A stretch of 64,000 nucleotides of DNA from Cyanobium sp. Tous-M-B4 (GCF_024345395.1 NZ_JAGQBA010000001.1:62001-126000); one strand, 5' to 3'; numbered from the stretch's first letter, positions 25,554-35,159 are shown. The notes: generated from the sequence alone by a model not told the origin. Translations and numbers: made by a program.

Positions 25554-26312
25554 ATGGAGAACCTCAGCGTGCGCTGGGGCAGCCGCTGCGTTCTTGACCA
25601 AGTAAACCTGCACGTCGCCCCCGGCGAGCGCCTAGTGGTGGTTGGGCCTTCCGGAGCGGGTAAGTCAACCATCCTGCGTCTGCTGGCAGGACTGCAGCTG
25701 CCCAGCAGCGGCAGCTTGAGTCTCCATGGCATCCCTCAGACCTACTTGCGTCTAGACCAGCGTCAGCCTCAGGACGTACGGCTGGTGTTTCAGAACCCGG
25801 CCTTACTTGGCTCCCTCACCGTGCGTGAAAACGTCGGCTTCCTGCTCTATCGCCACGGCCGCTTAGCTGAACGAGACATAAGGGAGCGAGTGGGCGCAGC
25901 CCTGCAGGCGGTGGGGCTGCAAGGCATCGAGGAGCAAATGCCTGCGGAGCTCAGCGGCGGCATGCAGAAGCGGGTGAGCTTTGCCCGTGCCCTAATCGAC
26001 GACCCGGCCAAGCCAAATGAACAGATGCCCCTGCTGCTGTTCGACGAACCGACGGCCGGCCTGGATCCGATGGCTTGTACCCGAATCGAAGATCTAATCG
26101 TGCGCACCACAGAGGTGGCCCGGGCCACCTCTGTGGTGGTGAGCCATGTGCACAGCACCATCGAACGCTCTGCGGAGCGGGTTGTGCTGCTTTACGACGG
26201 TCAATTCCGCTGGAGCGGCACGGTTGAGGAATACCGCAGCTGCAGCGATCCCTACGTGGTGCAGTTCAGGAGCGGTAGTCTGCGCGGACCAATGCAGCCT
26301 GCGGAGCTCTGA
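25554..26312 (+). CDS. ABC transporter ATPase of the Mla type
   Basis: A 252-residue ATPase: Walker A GPSGAGKST (about residue 32), Q-loop VFQNPALLGSLTVRENV, signature LSGGMQKRVSFARAL, Walker B LLLFDEPTAGLDP, H-loop VSHVHS. The MQKR signature is typical of MlaF/TGD3-like ATPases that drive MCE lipid-transfer systems at the inner membrane. The gene 4 bases downstream encodes an MCE protein. No MlaE-type permease is in the window, so it must be elsewhere. It lies 125 bases from the divergent YvcK-like gene. Confidence 0.9.
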   Translation: MENLSVRWGSRCVLDQVNLHVAPGERLVVVGPSGAGKSTILRLLAGLQLPSSGSLSLHGIPQTYLRLDQRQPQDVRLVFQNPALLGSLTVRENVGFLLYRHGRLAERDIRERVGAALQAVGLQGIEEQMPAELSGGMQKRVSFARALIDDPAKPNEQMPLLLFDEPTAGLDPMACTRIEDLIVRTTEVARATSVVVSHVHSTIERSAERVVLLYDGQFRWSGTVEEYRSCSDPYVVQFRSGSLRGPMQPAEL

Positions 26313-26316
26313 ATCC

Positions 26317-27243
26317 ATGCGCCGCAGCATCCGCGAAGCAGTTGTCGGCTTCTCCCTGTTAGCCGCTATTAGCAGTGCCGTTGGTCTCTCCTTCTGGTTG
26401 CGAGGCATCTCCCTAAGCAGGCAAAACTGGAGCGTCAAAGCCAGCTTCGCCGAAGCATCTGGCCTGGCAGAGCGCTCACCTGTGACCTACAGGGGGGTTT
26501 TGGTTGGCAGCGTGCGGCGCGTAACCGTGACACCCGAGGCGGTGGTTGCTGAGCTGGAAATCAACCATGGCGATTTAAATCTGGCGCGGCCTACTAGGGC
26601 GGAGATTGGCGAAGCCTCCTTACTTGGGGGCGAAGCCGAAGTTGCCCTGATCAGCAGCGGCCCGCCCTTGCCGCCAGGCTCTGCCAAGCCACGCTCCAAG
26701 GCCTGCAATTCGACCGTAGCCATCTGCAATGGCGCCACCATTGAGGGAATTCAGGGGCCAAGTCTCACCAGCGTGACCACGCTGATGCACAAGATGCTGG
26801 TGGAAACCGACCAGATGAAACTGCTGAGCAAGGTCTCAACCGCCGCCAGCAGCTTCGAGCGCACCGCCAAGGACACCTCGGCCTTCATGAAGGATGGCCA
26901 GACCCTGGCCAAAGAACTCGAAACGTCGGTTAAGGCAGCCCAGCCCACGATCACCAACCTCAACAGCAGCAGCGCCCACCTACGCCGGGTGCTCGCTGCC
27001 CTGGACAATCCCCAGACCCTGAAGGATCTCAAGGCCACCGTCAGCAATGCCGAGCAGCTCACCGCCAAATGGAATGCGGTGGGGGGTGATGTGACCAAAC
27101 TCACCGACGACCCACGCTTCATGGACGGCATCCGCAGCGTGGCCGTGGGCTTGGGCAAATTCTTCGATGAGCTGTACCCGGCCCAGACCGAAGCCGCCCG
27201 GGACAAGGCCGCCCGAGAGAAAGCCGCGCAGGCAAAGCCCTAA
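26317..27243 (+). CDS. MCE/MlaD-family lipid-binding protein
   Basis: A 308-residue protein with a single N-terminal membrane helix ([21 protein letters not shown]), then one MCE domain ([51 protein letters not shown]) and a long helical tail ending in an Ala/Lys-rich coil. MCE proteins form hexameric rings carrying lipids between membranes; cyanobacterial and chloroplast (TGD2) versions have the same layout. It pairs with the ATPase upstream. The stop overlaps the convergent chlD stop by 4 bases. Confidence 0.92.
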   Translation: MRRSIREAVVGFSLLAAISSAVGLSFWLRGISLSRQNWSVKASFAEASGLAERSPVTYRGVLVGSVRRVTVTPEAVVAELEINHGDLNLARPTRAEIGEASLLGGEAEVALISSGPPLPPGSAKPRSKACNSTVAICNGATIEGIQGPSLTSVTTLMHKMLVETDQMKLLSKVSTAASSFERTAKDTSAFMKDGQTLAKELETSVKAAQPTITNLNSSSAHLRRVLAALDNPQTLKDLKATVSNAEQLTAKWNAVGGDVTKLTDDPRFMDGIRSVAVGLGKFFDELYPAQTEAARDKAAREKAAQAKP

Positions 27244-29387
27244 ATCCCGTTGATCGCCTCCATGGCTATGGCGGCGATGGCCTGATCGCTGGCCTTGGGC
27301 AGCTGCACATACTTGCCACCGGCGGCCTCAGCCAGGTCTTTGCCCATGCCGCTGCCGATGAACTTGCGCTCCGTGTCGATCACCAGCAGCTTGATGCCCA
27401 AGGCCCGGTACTTGCTGGCCACCTGCTTCACCTCCTCCTTGAGGTCCACAGGCTCCTCCCCCTCCAGCTGGGGCTGACCCAGGGAGCGGCTGAGGGGCAC
27501 GTTGCCACGGCCATCGGTGATCGCCACCACCACCACCTGGCCCAGATCGCCCGTGGCCAGTGCGTTAGCCCCCACCCGGGCGGCCTGGGAGAGCCCGTGG
27601 GCCAGGGGTGAGCCGCCACCGCAGGGCATCGCCTCCAGACGCCGGCGCGCAGCTGTGATCGAGCGGGTGGGGGGCAGCAGCACCTCGGCCTGCTCGCCGC
27701 GGAAGGGAATCAGGGCCACTTCGTCGCGATTTTCGTAGGCCTCGGTGAGCAAGCGAATCACGGCCCCCTTAGCGCTCTGCATGCGATTGAGAGCCATCGA
27801 GCCGCTGGCATCCACCAGGAAGATCACCAGGGCACCGGCCTTGCGCTGCAGCTGTTTGGCGCGCAGGTCACCGTCCTCCACGATCACGGTGCGGTGGGGC
27901 TGCCGCTCACGGCGAGATTTCTGGTACGGCGCTGCGGCCCGGAGGGTCGCATCGACAGCTATGCGCTTCACCGGGCCGCGGGGCAGCATCGGCTTCACGT
28001 AGCGGCCGCGAGAGTCGCTGAATACCACCGCCCGGCTGCCACTACCGCCGCTCTTGGCCTTGGCCGAGGAGAACAGCAGCAGGTCGGGATCGATAGCGAT
28101 GGCCTCCGGATCCAGCAGGAACTCCTCTGGCACCTGGGGAGGCGCCTTGTCTTCGGGACTGTCGTCTTGGGATTCGTCGTCTTGGGATTCGTCTTCTTCA
28201 GGTTCGTCTTCTTTGGAACTTTCGTCTTCTTGACCGTCTTTGTCTTGCTCGGGCTCCTGCCCGTTCTCAGGCTGGTCGGGATCCTCCGGCGCCTGCTCCC
28301 CCTGGGGCGGTGTCTCTCCCTGGGGCGGTGGCGGCGGGGGTTCAAGAGGCTGGTCGGGATCGGGGGGCGGCATTTGTAGGGCACGAGGTGCAATCACCAG
28401 GCGCACTGCTACTTGAAGGTCGTCGGCCTCGACTCGATCGCGGCCGCTGAGGGCTGCATGGGCCCGGGCCACCCGCACGGCATAGAGCTCGCTGCGATGG
28501 CCCTCGACCCCACCCCGCAAAGCCTCATTCACCAGATAAACGATCTGCTCGCGGGCAATCTGCACATCCGGTAGCCACTGCCGCGCCAGCAGCAGCTGGG
28601 TGGCCAGAGCATCGGTTTCCTCCTGCCAGCGTGCCCCAAAGCCGGTGCTGGATTCGGCCTGATCCATCGCCGAGCGGGTGATTTCCACCCGCTGCTCAAG
28701 CTCCAGCACCTGATTGGCACTTAGGCAGATGGCGAAGCGATCGAGCAGGTGATCGCGCACCGGCCCCTCCTCAGGATTGAAGGTGGCGATCAGCAGGCAG
28801 CGACAAGGGTGGCTGAGGCTGAGGCCCTCCCGCTCGATCCGGTTTTCGCCGCTGCCCACCGCCGCCAACAACAGGTTGGTGACGTTGTCGTCGAGCAGGT
28901 TGAGCTCGTCGACGTAGAGCACACCCCGATGGGCTTCAGCCAGTAGCCCTGGCTGAAAAACAGCCTGGCCACTGGTCAGCGAAGCCGTCACATCGACCGA
29001 GCCGACCAGCCTGTCTTCGGTGATGCCCAACGGCACCTGCACGAAGGGCGCCGGCACCACTGCGGTTGGCAACAAGGCGCTGGTATCCGCTCCCGTGGGA
29101 TCGGCACCCAATTCGGTAAGCCGAATGCAGGTTGCCTCGTCCCAGTCATCGGGTCTCTGGGGATCGATGTTGAGGGCCTGGCCGCCCACATCGAGCACGT
29201 CGATCGGCGGCAGCAGGGCGTGCAGACCGCGAGCCAACACCGACTTGCCAGTGCCTCGACCACCGGCGATCACCACCCCGCCCAGGCCCGGATCAACCGC
29301 GGCCAGCAGCAGGGCCAACTTGAGGGTGCCGTGGCCGGTAATGGCGGCGAGGGGAAAGGCCCTACTGGCAACTCCGCTTGCAACCAT
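27240..29387 (-). CDS. chlD: Magnesium chelatase subunit D
   Basis: A 715-residue subunit of the ATP-dependent enzyme inserting Mg2+ into protoporphyrin IX, the first step of chlorophyll synthesis. The N-terminal AAA+ module has a Walker A-like GGRGTGKSV and [14 protein letters not shown] Pro-rich then very acidic linker (about residues 335-410, repeated ESQDD units) precedes a C-terminal von Willebrand A domain with MIDAS motif DASGSMA. The ATG at 29387 is chosen: the open frame to 29456 would overlap folK. It is divergent from folK with only 23 bases between starts. Confidence 0.95.
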   Translation of the reverse strand: MVASGVASRAFPLAAITGHGTLKLALLLAAVDPGLGGVVIAGGRGTGKSVLARGLHALLPPIDVLDVGGQALNIDPQRPDDWDEATCIRLTELGADPTGADTSALLPTAVVPAPFVQVPLGITEDRLVGSVDVTASLTSGQAVFQPGLLAEAHRGVLYVDELNLLDDNVTNLLLAAVGSGENRIEREGLSLSHPCRCLLIATFNPEEGPVRDHLLDRFAICLSANQVLELEQRVEITRSAMDQAESSTGFGARWQEETDALATQLLLARQWLPDVQIAREQIVYLVNEALRGGVEGHRSELYAVRVARAHAALSGRDRVEADDLQVAVRLVIAPRALQMPPPDPDQPLEPPPPPPQGETPPQGEQAPEDPDQPENGQEPEQDKDGQEDESSKEDEPEEDESQDDESQDDSPEDKAPPQVPEEFLLDPEAIAIDPDLLLFSSAKAKSGGSGSRAVVFSDSRGRYVKPMLPRGPVKRIAVDATLRAAAPYQKSRRERQPHRTVIVEDGDLRAKQLQRKAGALVIFLVDASGSMALNRMQSAKGAVIRLLTEAYENRDEVALIPFRGEQAEVLLPPTRSITAARRRLEAMPCGGGSPLAHGLSQAARVGANALATGDLGQVVVVAITDGRGNVPLSRSLGQPQLEGEEPVDLKEEVKQVASKYRALGIKLLVIDTERKFIGSGMGKDLAEAAGGKYVQLPKASDQAIAAIAMEAINGI

Positions 29388-29410
29388 GGGAGGGCTAAGA
29401 CCCGATTCAC

Positions 29411-29995
29411 GTGCCAGCCAGTCTCGCTGATCAGCCCAGAGGCAGTGAAGCGGCAACCCTGGCCATCGCCCTAGGCGCCAACCTGCCCAGCCGCTGCGGT
29501 GGCCCGATCGCCACCCTGATCGCCGTGCGGCCCCTGCTAGAAGCCAGCCTGCGCCAGTGGGGCCAGGGCCTCAGCTCGGGGCCTACCGGCTTCCGCTGGT
29601 CGCCTCTGTTTGAGACCGAACCCGTGGGCGGCCCCCCAGGCCAGCCGCCCTACATCAATGCGGTCCTAGTGGCGGACGGCCTGGTGGCAGGGCTGGGAGC
29701 TGATGGGGCAAGGGCAGCGGCCGGTGAAGCTCTACTGGAGCAATTGCAAGCGCTGGAGCATGACTTCGGCCGGGAGCGTCAGGCGCGCTGGGCCCCCCGC
29801 AGCATCGACCTCGACCTGCTCTGGTGGGGGGATCTGAACTGCCACACCCCACGCCTCCAGTTGCCCCACCCACTTTGGCGGCAGCGAGACTTTGTGCTGG
29901 CGCCGCTGGCTGCCCTGGCAGGCCTGGCCCCAGAACCTGGGTGCGCGGTGATCGCGCTAGCTGGCAGACCCGGCTGGCCAGAGCAGCTGGGGTAG
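29411..29995 (+). CDS. folK: 2-amino-4-hydroxy-6-hydroxymethyldihydropteridine pyrophosphokinase
   Basis: Transfers pyrophosphate from ATP to the pterin in folate synthesis. Motifs are LAIALGANL near the N-terminus, [22 protein letters not shown], then [20 protein letters not shown] (the R-W-x-x-R-x-x-D-x-D-x-L signature) and [19 protein letters not shown] start; 194 residues, slightly long at the N-terminus, so the true start could be a few codons inside. Confidence 0.92.
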   Translation: MPASLADQPRGSEAATLAIALGANLPSRCGGPIATLIAVRPLLEASLRQWGQGLSSGPTGFRWSPLFETEPVGGPPGQPPYINAVLVADGLVAGLGADGARAAAGEALLEQLQALEHDFGRERQARWAPRSIDLDLLWWGDLNCHTPRLQLPHPLWRQRDFVLAPLAALAGLAPEPGCAVIALAGRPGWPEQLG

Positions 29996-30038
29996 CCCTG
30001 CGCGATGCTGGCCCCACTGACCCGCGACAAGCCCAGCC

Positions 30039-30599
30039 ATGGCGCCCCTCCCCGCTCCTGAGCCCTCGCGTAACCTGGAAACTACCGCGGTGCTCGATGC
30101 CCGCAAGATCCGCTTTGAGGTCAACCGCGTCGAGCTGCCGATGGGCGTGGTGGGCACTTTTGGCTTGATCCGCCACCCCGGCGCCTCCTTGGCGGTGCCG
30201 GTGCTGGACGACGGCCGGGTGGTGGTGCTGCGCCAGTACCGCTTCGCCGTGGCCACCCGGCTGCTGGAATTTCCGGCCGGCACCCTCGATGAGGGCGAAG
30301 ACCCGCTCAGCACCATGCAGCGGGAGCTGCAGGAGGAGGCCGGCTACAGCGCCAGCCGCTGGGATCCCCTGGGAGCCATGCTGCCCTGCCCGGGCTACTC
30401 CGACGAGGTCATCCACCTGTTCCTTGCCCGGGAGCTGACGCCGCTGGCCGAGCCCCCCGCCGGCGATGACGACGAGGACTTGGAGGTGCTGCTGATGGAG
30501 CCCGGCGAACTGGATGCGGCCCTGGCCAGCGGCGACGAGTATCTCGATGGCAAGAGCGTCACTGCCTGGCTGCGGGCCAAGCAACTGCTGGGGATCTAA
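30039..30599 (+). CDS. Nudix hydrolase (ADP-ribose pyrophosphatase-like)
   Basis: A 186-residue Nudix protein. The Nudix box is complete (GTLDEGEDPLSTMQ, then RELQEEAGY), preceded by VVVLRQYRFAVATRLLEFPAG, the pattern of ADP-ribose and nucleoside-diphosphate-sugar pyrophosphatases. PCPGYSDEVIHLFLA is also typical of that branch. Substrate unproven. Its stop overlaps the photolyase start by one base (TAATG). Confidence 0.9.
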   Translation: MAPLPAPEPSRNLETTAVLDARKIRFEVNRVELPMGVVGTFGLIRHPGASLAVPVLDDGRVVVLRQYRFAVATRLLEFPAGTLDEGEDPLSTMQRELQEEAGYSASRWDPLGAMLPCPGYSDEVIHLFLARELTPLAEPPAGDDDEDLEVLLMEPGELDAALASGDEYLDGKSVTAWLRAKQLLGI

Positions 30600-32059
30600 T
30601 GGCTCCGGAGCGCTGGCTTTTCTGGCATCGCCGCGACCTGCGTCTGGCCGACAACCGGGGCCTGGCGGCGGCCGCCGCCGCCACTCCAGCGGTGACGGGG
30701 GTGTTCGTGCTGGATCCCGCCATCCTCTCGGAGCCCAACATGGCCCCGGCGCGGCTGTGGTTTCTGTCTGAGAGCTTGCGGGAGCTGCAACAGGCCTGGC
30801 AGCAGGCCGGCAGCAGGCTGGTGATCCTGAGCGGCGACCCCGCCGAGCTATTACCCCGCCTGGCCGCTGGCCTGGGCGCCGAAGTGGTGGCCTGGAACCG
30901 GGACGTGGAGCCCTTCGGGCGCGAGCGCGACCGGCGGGTGGCGCGGGCGCTGCAGGCGGAGGGGCGCAAGGTGCTGGCCGACTGGGACCAGCTGCTGGTG
31001 GCGCCGGAGGCCATCAAAACCGGCGCCGGCGACCCCTACCGGGTTTATGGGCCCTACTGGCGCAGCTGGCGCCGCTGGGTGGAGGAGGCGAGCGCCCTCG
31101 GATCAGCAGCCTCGGGTGGCCTGGATCCCCTGCCGGCGCCGAGCGCCCTGATGGATTGCGATTCCGCCCAGCTCAGTGGGCTGCCACTGGTGAGCCCAGA
31201 GCTGGAGCATGGCTTTAGGGGCGCTGAGCTCTGCCCCTGCCGGCCCGGCGAACAGGCGGCCCAACAGCAGCTGCAGGCCTTCTGCGATGGCGATGGCCGC
31301 TCCATTGCGCTGCTGGGCTACGAACCGGGACGCAACATCCCAGGCGATGCGGGCACCTCAGGGCTCAGTGCCGCCCTCAAGTTCGGCACGCTCAGCCCAA
31401 GGCAGGCCTGGGCCGCCGCCCAGCAGGCCCGGCAGCTGGCCCGCAGCGAGGAGGAGCTGCACTCAATCCAGGTGTGGGAGCAGGAGCTGGCCTGGCGCGA
31501 GTTTTACCAGCAGGCACTGTTTCACTTTCCGGAGCTGGCCGAAGGGCCCTACCGGCCCCAGTGGCGCGCCTTCCCCTGGGACAACGACAACGGCTGGTTT
31601 GAGGCCTGGCGCGATGGACTCACGGGCATGCCGATCATCGACGCCGCCATGCGCCAGCTAAACGAGAGCGGCTGGATGCACAACCGCTGCCGCATGATCG
31701 TGGCCTCCTTCCTGGTGAAGGACCTGATCTGCGACTGGCGCTGGGGCGAGGCGGCCTTCATGGCGCGCCTGGTGGATGGCGACCTGGCCGCCAACAACGG
31801 CGGCTGGCAGTGGAGCGCCAGCAGCGGCATGGACCCCAAACCGCTGCGCATCTTCAACCCGGCCACCCAGGCCTCAAAATTCGATGCCGAGGGCACCTAC
31901 ATCCGCACCTGGCTGCCGGAGCTGCGCCATGTGGCCACCCGCGACCTGATCAGCGGCGAGATAGCCCCACTGGAGCGCCGCGGATACCCGGCACCTCTGG
32001 TGAACCACAAAATTCAGCAGGCCCGCTTCAAGGCCCTCTACGCCACGATCAAGGGCTGA
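30599..32059 (+). CDS. phrA: Class I CPD photolyase
   Basis: A 486-residue light-driven DNA repair flavoprotein. The N-terminal alpha/beta antenna domain starts WLFWHRRDLRLADNRGLAAA; the C-terminal FAD domain has LSPRQAWAAA, WEQELAWREFYQQ, GLTGMPIIDAAMRQLNESGW, HNRCRMIVASFLVKDLICDW and DGDLAANNGGWQWSASSG, including the tryptophan that serves as electron donor and the active-site Glu in WREFY. The chromophore is probably 8-HDF in cyanobacteria (inference). A separate, split photolyase-like pair lies at 33842-35133. It overlaps the convergent aminotransferase gene by 22 bases. Confidence 0.95.
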   Translation: MAPERWLFWHRRDLRLADNRGLAAAAAATPAVTGVFVLDPAILSEPNMAPARLWFLSESLRELQQAWQQAGSRLVILSGDPAELLPRLAAGLGAEVVAWNRDVEPFGRERDRRVARALQAEGRKVLADWDQLLVAPEAIKTGAGDPYRVYGPYWRSWRRWVEEASALGSAASGGLDPLPAPSALMDCDSAQLSGLPLVSPELEHGFRGAELCPCRPGEQAAQQQLQAFCDGDGRSIALLGYEPGRNIPGDAGTSGLSAALKFGTLSPRQAWAAAQQARQLARSEEELHSIQVWEQELAWREFYQQALFHFPELAEGPYRPQWRAFPWDNDNGWFEAWRDGLTGMPIIDAAMRQLNESGWMHNRCRMIVASFLVKDLICDWRWGEAAFMARLVDGDLAANNGGWQWSASSGMDPKPLRIFNPATQASKFDAEGTYIRTWLPELRHVATRDLISGEIAPLERRGYPAPLVNHKIQQARFKALYATIKG

Positions 32060-33246
32060 GCCACCACGGTGCGCAGCACCTCAACCACCCGCTGCTGCTG
32101 CTCGCCGCTGAGCTCCGGGAAGATCGGCAGGCTCAGCACTTCAGTGCAGAGACGCTCGGTGACCGGCAGGGATCCGGGCCCGTAGCCCAGATCGGCATAG
32201 GCCGGCTGGCGGTGGATTGGGATTGGGTAATAGATGATCGTGCTGACCCCAGCATCCTGGAGCTGCTGCTTGAGCCAGTCGCGGCAGCAGGCCTCCGGCA
32301 AGCCAAAACTGGCGCTATCGGCAGCTGGCGTACAGGAGACACCGGAGTCAGCACAGGCCTGGGCCGCAGCGCACCGGGGCACCCTCAGAACGAACTGGTT
32401 CCAGCTATGGCCATCTGGGCCAAGCTCTGGCAAGGCCACACCGGAAAGGGCGGCCAAATGCTCGCGGTAGTGCCGGGCAATAGCACCGCGGCGCTCAACC
32501 CAGCGAGGCAGGTGGGGCAGCTTGACGTTGAGCACCGCCGCCTGCATGGCGTCAAGGCGGCTGTTGTAGCCCAGAGCCGTGTGCAGGTAGCGGCGGGGCA
32601 TGCCGTGCACCGCCAGCTCCCGCATGGCCTGGGCCAGCTCGGCATCGCGGCAGGTGATCGCCCCTCCATCACCAGCGGCACCCAGATTCTTGGTGGGAAA
32701 GAAGCTGAAACAGCCCACATCCCCCCAGCTGCCCACGGGCCGGCCCGCCCAGCTAGCACCGGTGGCCTGGGCACAATCTTCGACCACCTTGAGGCCATGG
32801 CGCTCAGCGATGGCACACACCCGCTCCATGTCCACGGGCCGCCCAAACAGGTGCACCGGCAGCAGGGCCCGGGTGGCCGGCGTGATCGCCGCTTCCAACT
32901 GATCGAGATTGATCAGGTAGCTGCTCTCCTCCACATCGACAAACACCGGCGTGGCGCCCACGGCGCTGATCGCTTCGGCGGTGGCGAAAAAGCTGAAGGA
33001 AGCGGTGATCACCTCATCGCCTGGACCGATGCCCAAGCCCCGCAGGGCCAGAATTAGGGCGTCGGTGCCGCTGTTGCAGCCGATGGCATGGGGAACTCGA
33101 CAGGCCTCAGCAAAATCCTGCTCAAAGCGGGCGATCGTGGCGCCGCCGATGTATTGACCGCTGCGCAAAACCTCGAGCACAGCCTGATCTAGAGCTGCTC
33201 CCAGCCCTTGAAGCTGCTCGCTAAGGCTGAACGGGGGCACTTGCAT
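32038..33246 (-). CDS. DegT/DnrJ/EryC1/StrS aminotransferase
   Basis: A 402-residue PLP enzyme, the type that aminates keto-sugars on nucleotide carriers. Motifs are NSGTDALILALRGLGIGPGDEV, VEDCAQATGASWAG (PLP-binding Asp) and CFSFFPTKNLGAAGDGGAI with the Schiff-base lysine. The C-terminal half has YNSRLDAMQAAVLNVKLPHL. The ATG at 33246 (MQVPPFSL) is the natural start; the open frame 47 codons further upstream is basic/proline-rich and overlaps the lipoprotein promoter region. Likely part of surface polysaccharide synthesis; no partner gene adjoins it. Confidence 0.92.
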   Translation of the reverse strand: MQVPPFSLSEQLQGLGAALDQAVLEVLRSGQYIGGATIARFEQDFAEACRVPHAIGCNSGTDALILALRGLGIGPGDEVITASFSFFATAEAISAVGATPVFVDVEESSYLINLDQLEAAITPATRALLPVHLFGRPVDMERVCAIAERHGLKVVEDCAQATGASWAGRPVGSWGDVGCFSFFPTKNLGAAGDGGAITCRDAELAQAMRELAVHGMPRRYLHTALGYNSRLDAMQAAVLNVKLPHLPRWVERRGAIARHYREHLAALSGVALPELGPDGHSWNQFVLRVPRCAAAQACADSGVSCTPAADSASFGLPEACCRDWLKQQLQDAGVSTIIYYPIPIHRQPAYADLGYGPGSLPVTERLCTEVLSLPIFPELSGEQQQRVVEVLRTVVAQPLIVA

Positions 33247-33360
33247 AGCGGGCAATTTACGCCTTTCAGGCCTACGCCTTGGTGGCCGGATGCCAGTTGG
33301 TGGTTGAGCCAAGTGGGGCCGGGCCATGATCAGCTCACCATGCGCCACGGGACCCCGGCG

Positions 33361-33933
33361 ATGATCCCAGCTCGGCGAAGACAACATGTCCTGGCCAGTG
33401 GCCTTGCCAGCGTGGTCGGCACCGCCTTACTGAGCGCCTGCGTACCGGCCCACCGCCACCCCAGCTGGGCGATCTATCCGCTGCAGCGGCGCCTGCCCAA
33501 CGACGGCCTGGCCGTGGTGAGTCAGCCCGATGGCTACGGCCTGCACATCTGGATCGACACCGACACCCGCCAGAGTGGCAGCTGCAAGCCCCGCTGGAGC
33601 GCCGATGCGGCCCGGCTGTTTAACGGCAACGGCACGGCCCCGTTCAGCTCGGGCCTGGCGCCACGTCAAGAGTTCTTTCAGGCCGTCGCCCGCCAGGGCG
33701 TGCGCCGGGCCCTGCGCCAGCAGAGCGAGGCCCTCTGTAAGCAACAGTCCCCCCGCAGCAGCTTCAGCTGGCTGGAGCCTCCCCGCAACGCCGCCGAAAT
33801 CAAGCCAGAGCCCTACCCGCTGCTGGAGGAAGCCGACCTGCTCAGCGATCCCAACGACGTGCTGGAGCAGGAGGAGCGGCTGCTGAACCCCGCCCCCACA
33901 GCACCGGCTCAGCCCGGCGCCAGTAGCGACTGA
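33361..33933 (+). CDS. Putative lipoprotein, unknown function
   Basis: A 190-residue protein with a clear lipoprotein signal: basic start IPARRRQHV, hydrophobic LASGLASVVGTALLSAC with lipobox LSAC. The mature part includes a GYGLHIWIDTDTR segment, two cysteines (SGSCKPRWSADAAR and EALCKQQ) and an acidic, proline-rich tail. No family recognised. The ATG at 33361 best fits the signal peptide; 33340 is another in-frame ATG. Its last 92 bases overlap, on the opposite strand, the end of the split photolyase antenna gene. Confidence 0.6.
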   Translation: MIPARRRQHVLASGLASVVGTALLSACVPAHRHPSWAIYPLQRRLPNDGLAVVSQPDGYGLHIWIDTDTRQSGSCKPRWSADAARLFNGNGTAPFSSGLAPRQEFFQAVARQGVRRALRQQSEALCKQQSPRSSFSWLEPPRNAAEIKPEPYPLLEEADLLSDPNDVLEQEERLLNPAPTAPAQPGASSD

Positions 33934-34306
33934 AGCGGCGCAGATCCAGCGGTTCCGGCAGCGCCACGAAGGGTTCAGGCTCGAGCACCTGCAGGGGCAA
34001 CTGGGCGGCGATCTGCTCCCGCAGCACGGCGAAACGCGGATCCACCGCAGCGCTGGTGACCACGCCATCAGCCCCATGGCGGCGAGCGAAGCTCAGCACC
34101 TGCTCCACCACGTCGCCGTGACGCAGGGTCACCGGCAGATCCAGCAGGCACTCATAGAGAAAGCCCAGCCGCTTGAGGCTGAGGCGCTGGGTCTCGATCA
34201 GCTCCCGGTCAAACACAAACACCGCCGGTGCCGCCGGATGGGCCCGCAACGCCGGGTTAGTGGGCCCTAGGGCCTCGCCATGGATCCAGAGCACGGGCTT
34301 CAACAC
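33842..34306 (-). CDS. Stand-alone photolyase-like alpha/beta (antenna) domain protein
   Basis: A 154-residue protein that reads like the N-terminal Rossmann-type domain of photolyases: PVLWIHGEALGPTNPAL parallels the LxWFRxDLRxxDNPAL start of the family, FVFDRELIETQRLSLKRLGFLYECLLDL matches the next helices, and LRHGDVVEQVLSFARRHGADGVVTS the third strand and helix. It starts 7 bases inside the end of the FAD-domain gene, so the two are co-translated. They probably form a two-chain photolyase or cryptochrome with domain order reversed relative to the normal gene. The tail after RRAEPVLWG is low-complexity and overlaps the opposite lipoprotein gene. Confidence 0.65.
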   Translation of the reverse strand: MLKPVLWIHGEALGPTNPALRAHPAAPAVFVFDRELIETQRLSLKRLGFLYECLLDLPVTLRHGDVVEQVLSFARRHGADGVVTSAAVDPRFAVLREQIAAQLPLQVLEPEPFVALPEPLDLRRFSRYWRRAEPVLWGRGSAAAPPAPARRWDR

Positions 34307-35133
34307 GGGCTGGCTCCTGGGAATAGGTCTGCCTGCAACTGCTCGTAGCTGGCTTCAAAGGGGCAGCCCGCACCAGCCAGGGCGCAGTCGCGGCAAAAGC
34401 GGCCGGAGCTGAAGCGCTCCAGGTTTTCCCGGTTAAACATGTAGGGCTTGCTGCTGAAGCTGGAGGCCACCCACTGCCAGCTGAGGTTGTTGCTGGCCGG
34501 ATCGCCATCGAGCAGATGCTGCAGAAACCAGCGGGCACCCGCCTGCCACTGGATCCGCCGCCAGTGCACCACATAGGCCGCCAGCCACATGCGGGCGTGG
34601 TTGTGCAGCCAGCCTGTGTGGATCAGTTCAGTGGCAAAGCCATCCACGCAGGCCAGGCCGGTGCGGGCCTCGAGCAGGTCGGCCGGCAGCGCGGCGGCGT
34701 AGCGCTCGGGGGGATGGCCGGTCTTAAGCGGCTCCTGGTCGCGCCAGATGCCATCGCCCAGCTGGCGCCAGAGCCGCTGCCAGTAGTCGCGCCAGCCCAG
34801 CTCGTTGATTAATTTTTGGGCCGCTACCGGCGGCTGGCCGCTGCGCTCCAGCCAGGCAAACACCGCCTCACGCACCTCCACCAGGCTGAGCACGCCGTGG
34901 CGGATATGGGGCGAGAGGCGCGTCACCGCCCCATCGAGGTGGTTGCGGCTGCGGCCATAGGCGGCCGGATCGATGGCGGCTAGCGCCGTTTCAGCCGCCC
35001 GGCGCCCGCCCTGAATCGGGCTCAACCCACCTGGGGCCTGGGGAAACAGCTGGCGCAGGGTCGCCTCCAGCGCATCGCGATTGGCGAACTGGCGGGGCAG
35101 ATCGCCGGGTGGGAGAGAATCGCCCGATCGCAT
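34300..35133 (-). CDS. Photolyase/cryptochrome FAD-binding domain protein (no antenna domain)
   Basis: A 277-residue protein consisting only of the helical FAD domain: LSPHIRHGVLSLVEV, AQKLINELGWRDYWQRLW, GLACVDGFATELIHTGWLHNHARMW and DGDPASNNLSWQWVASSFS match class I photolyase motifs, including the FAD-contacting Asn pair and the conserved WQW tryptophans. The tail has FCRDCALAGAGC (C-x2-C-x6-C) plus a final Cys, which could bind a metal or Fe-S cluster as in the FeS-BCP photolyases, though spacing differs. Followed with a 7-base overlap by an antenna-like gene. ATG start, 27 bases from divergent fabI. Confidence 0.8.
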   Translation of the reverse strand: MRSGDSLPPGDLPRQFANRDALEATLRQLFPQAPGGLSPIQGGRRAAETALAAIDPAAYGRSRNHLDGAVTRLSPHIRHGVLSLVEVREAVFAWLERSGQPPVAAQKLINELGWRDYWQRLWRQLGDGIWRDQEPLKTGHPPERYAAALPADLLEARTGLACVDGFATELIHTGWLHNHARMWLAAYVVHWRRIQWQAGARWFLQHLLDGDPASNNLSWQWVASSFSSKPYMFNRENLERFSSGRFCRDCALAGAGCPFEASYEQLQADLFPGASPC

Positions 35134-35159
35134 CGTTCCGGCTCCTGGCCACTGCTCCC

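Noticed and set aside
35109-35159. N-terminal extension of fabI
   Set aside because: The added residues do not belong to the family and would overlap the divergent photolyase-domain promoter; the ATG at 35160 fits.
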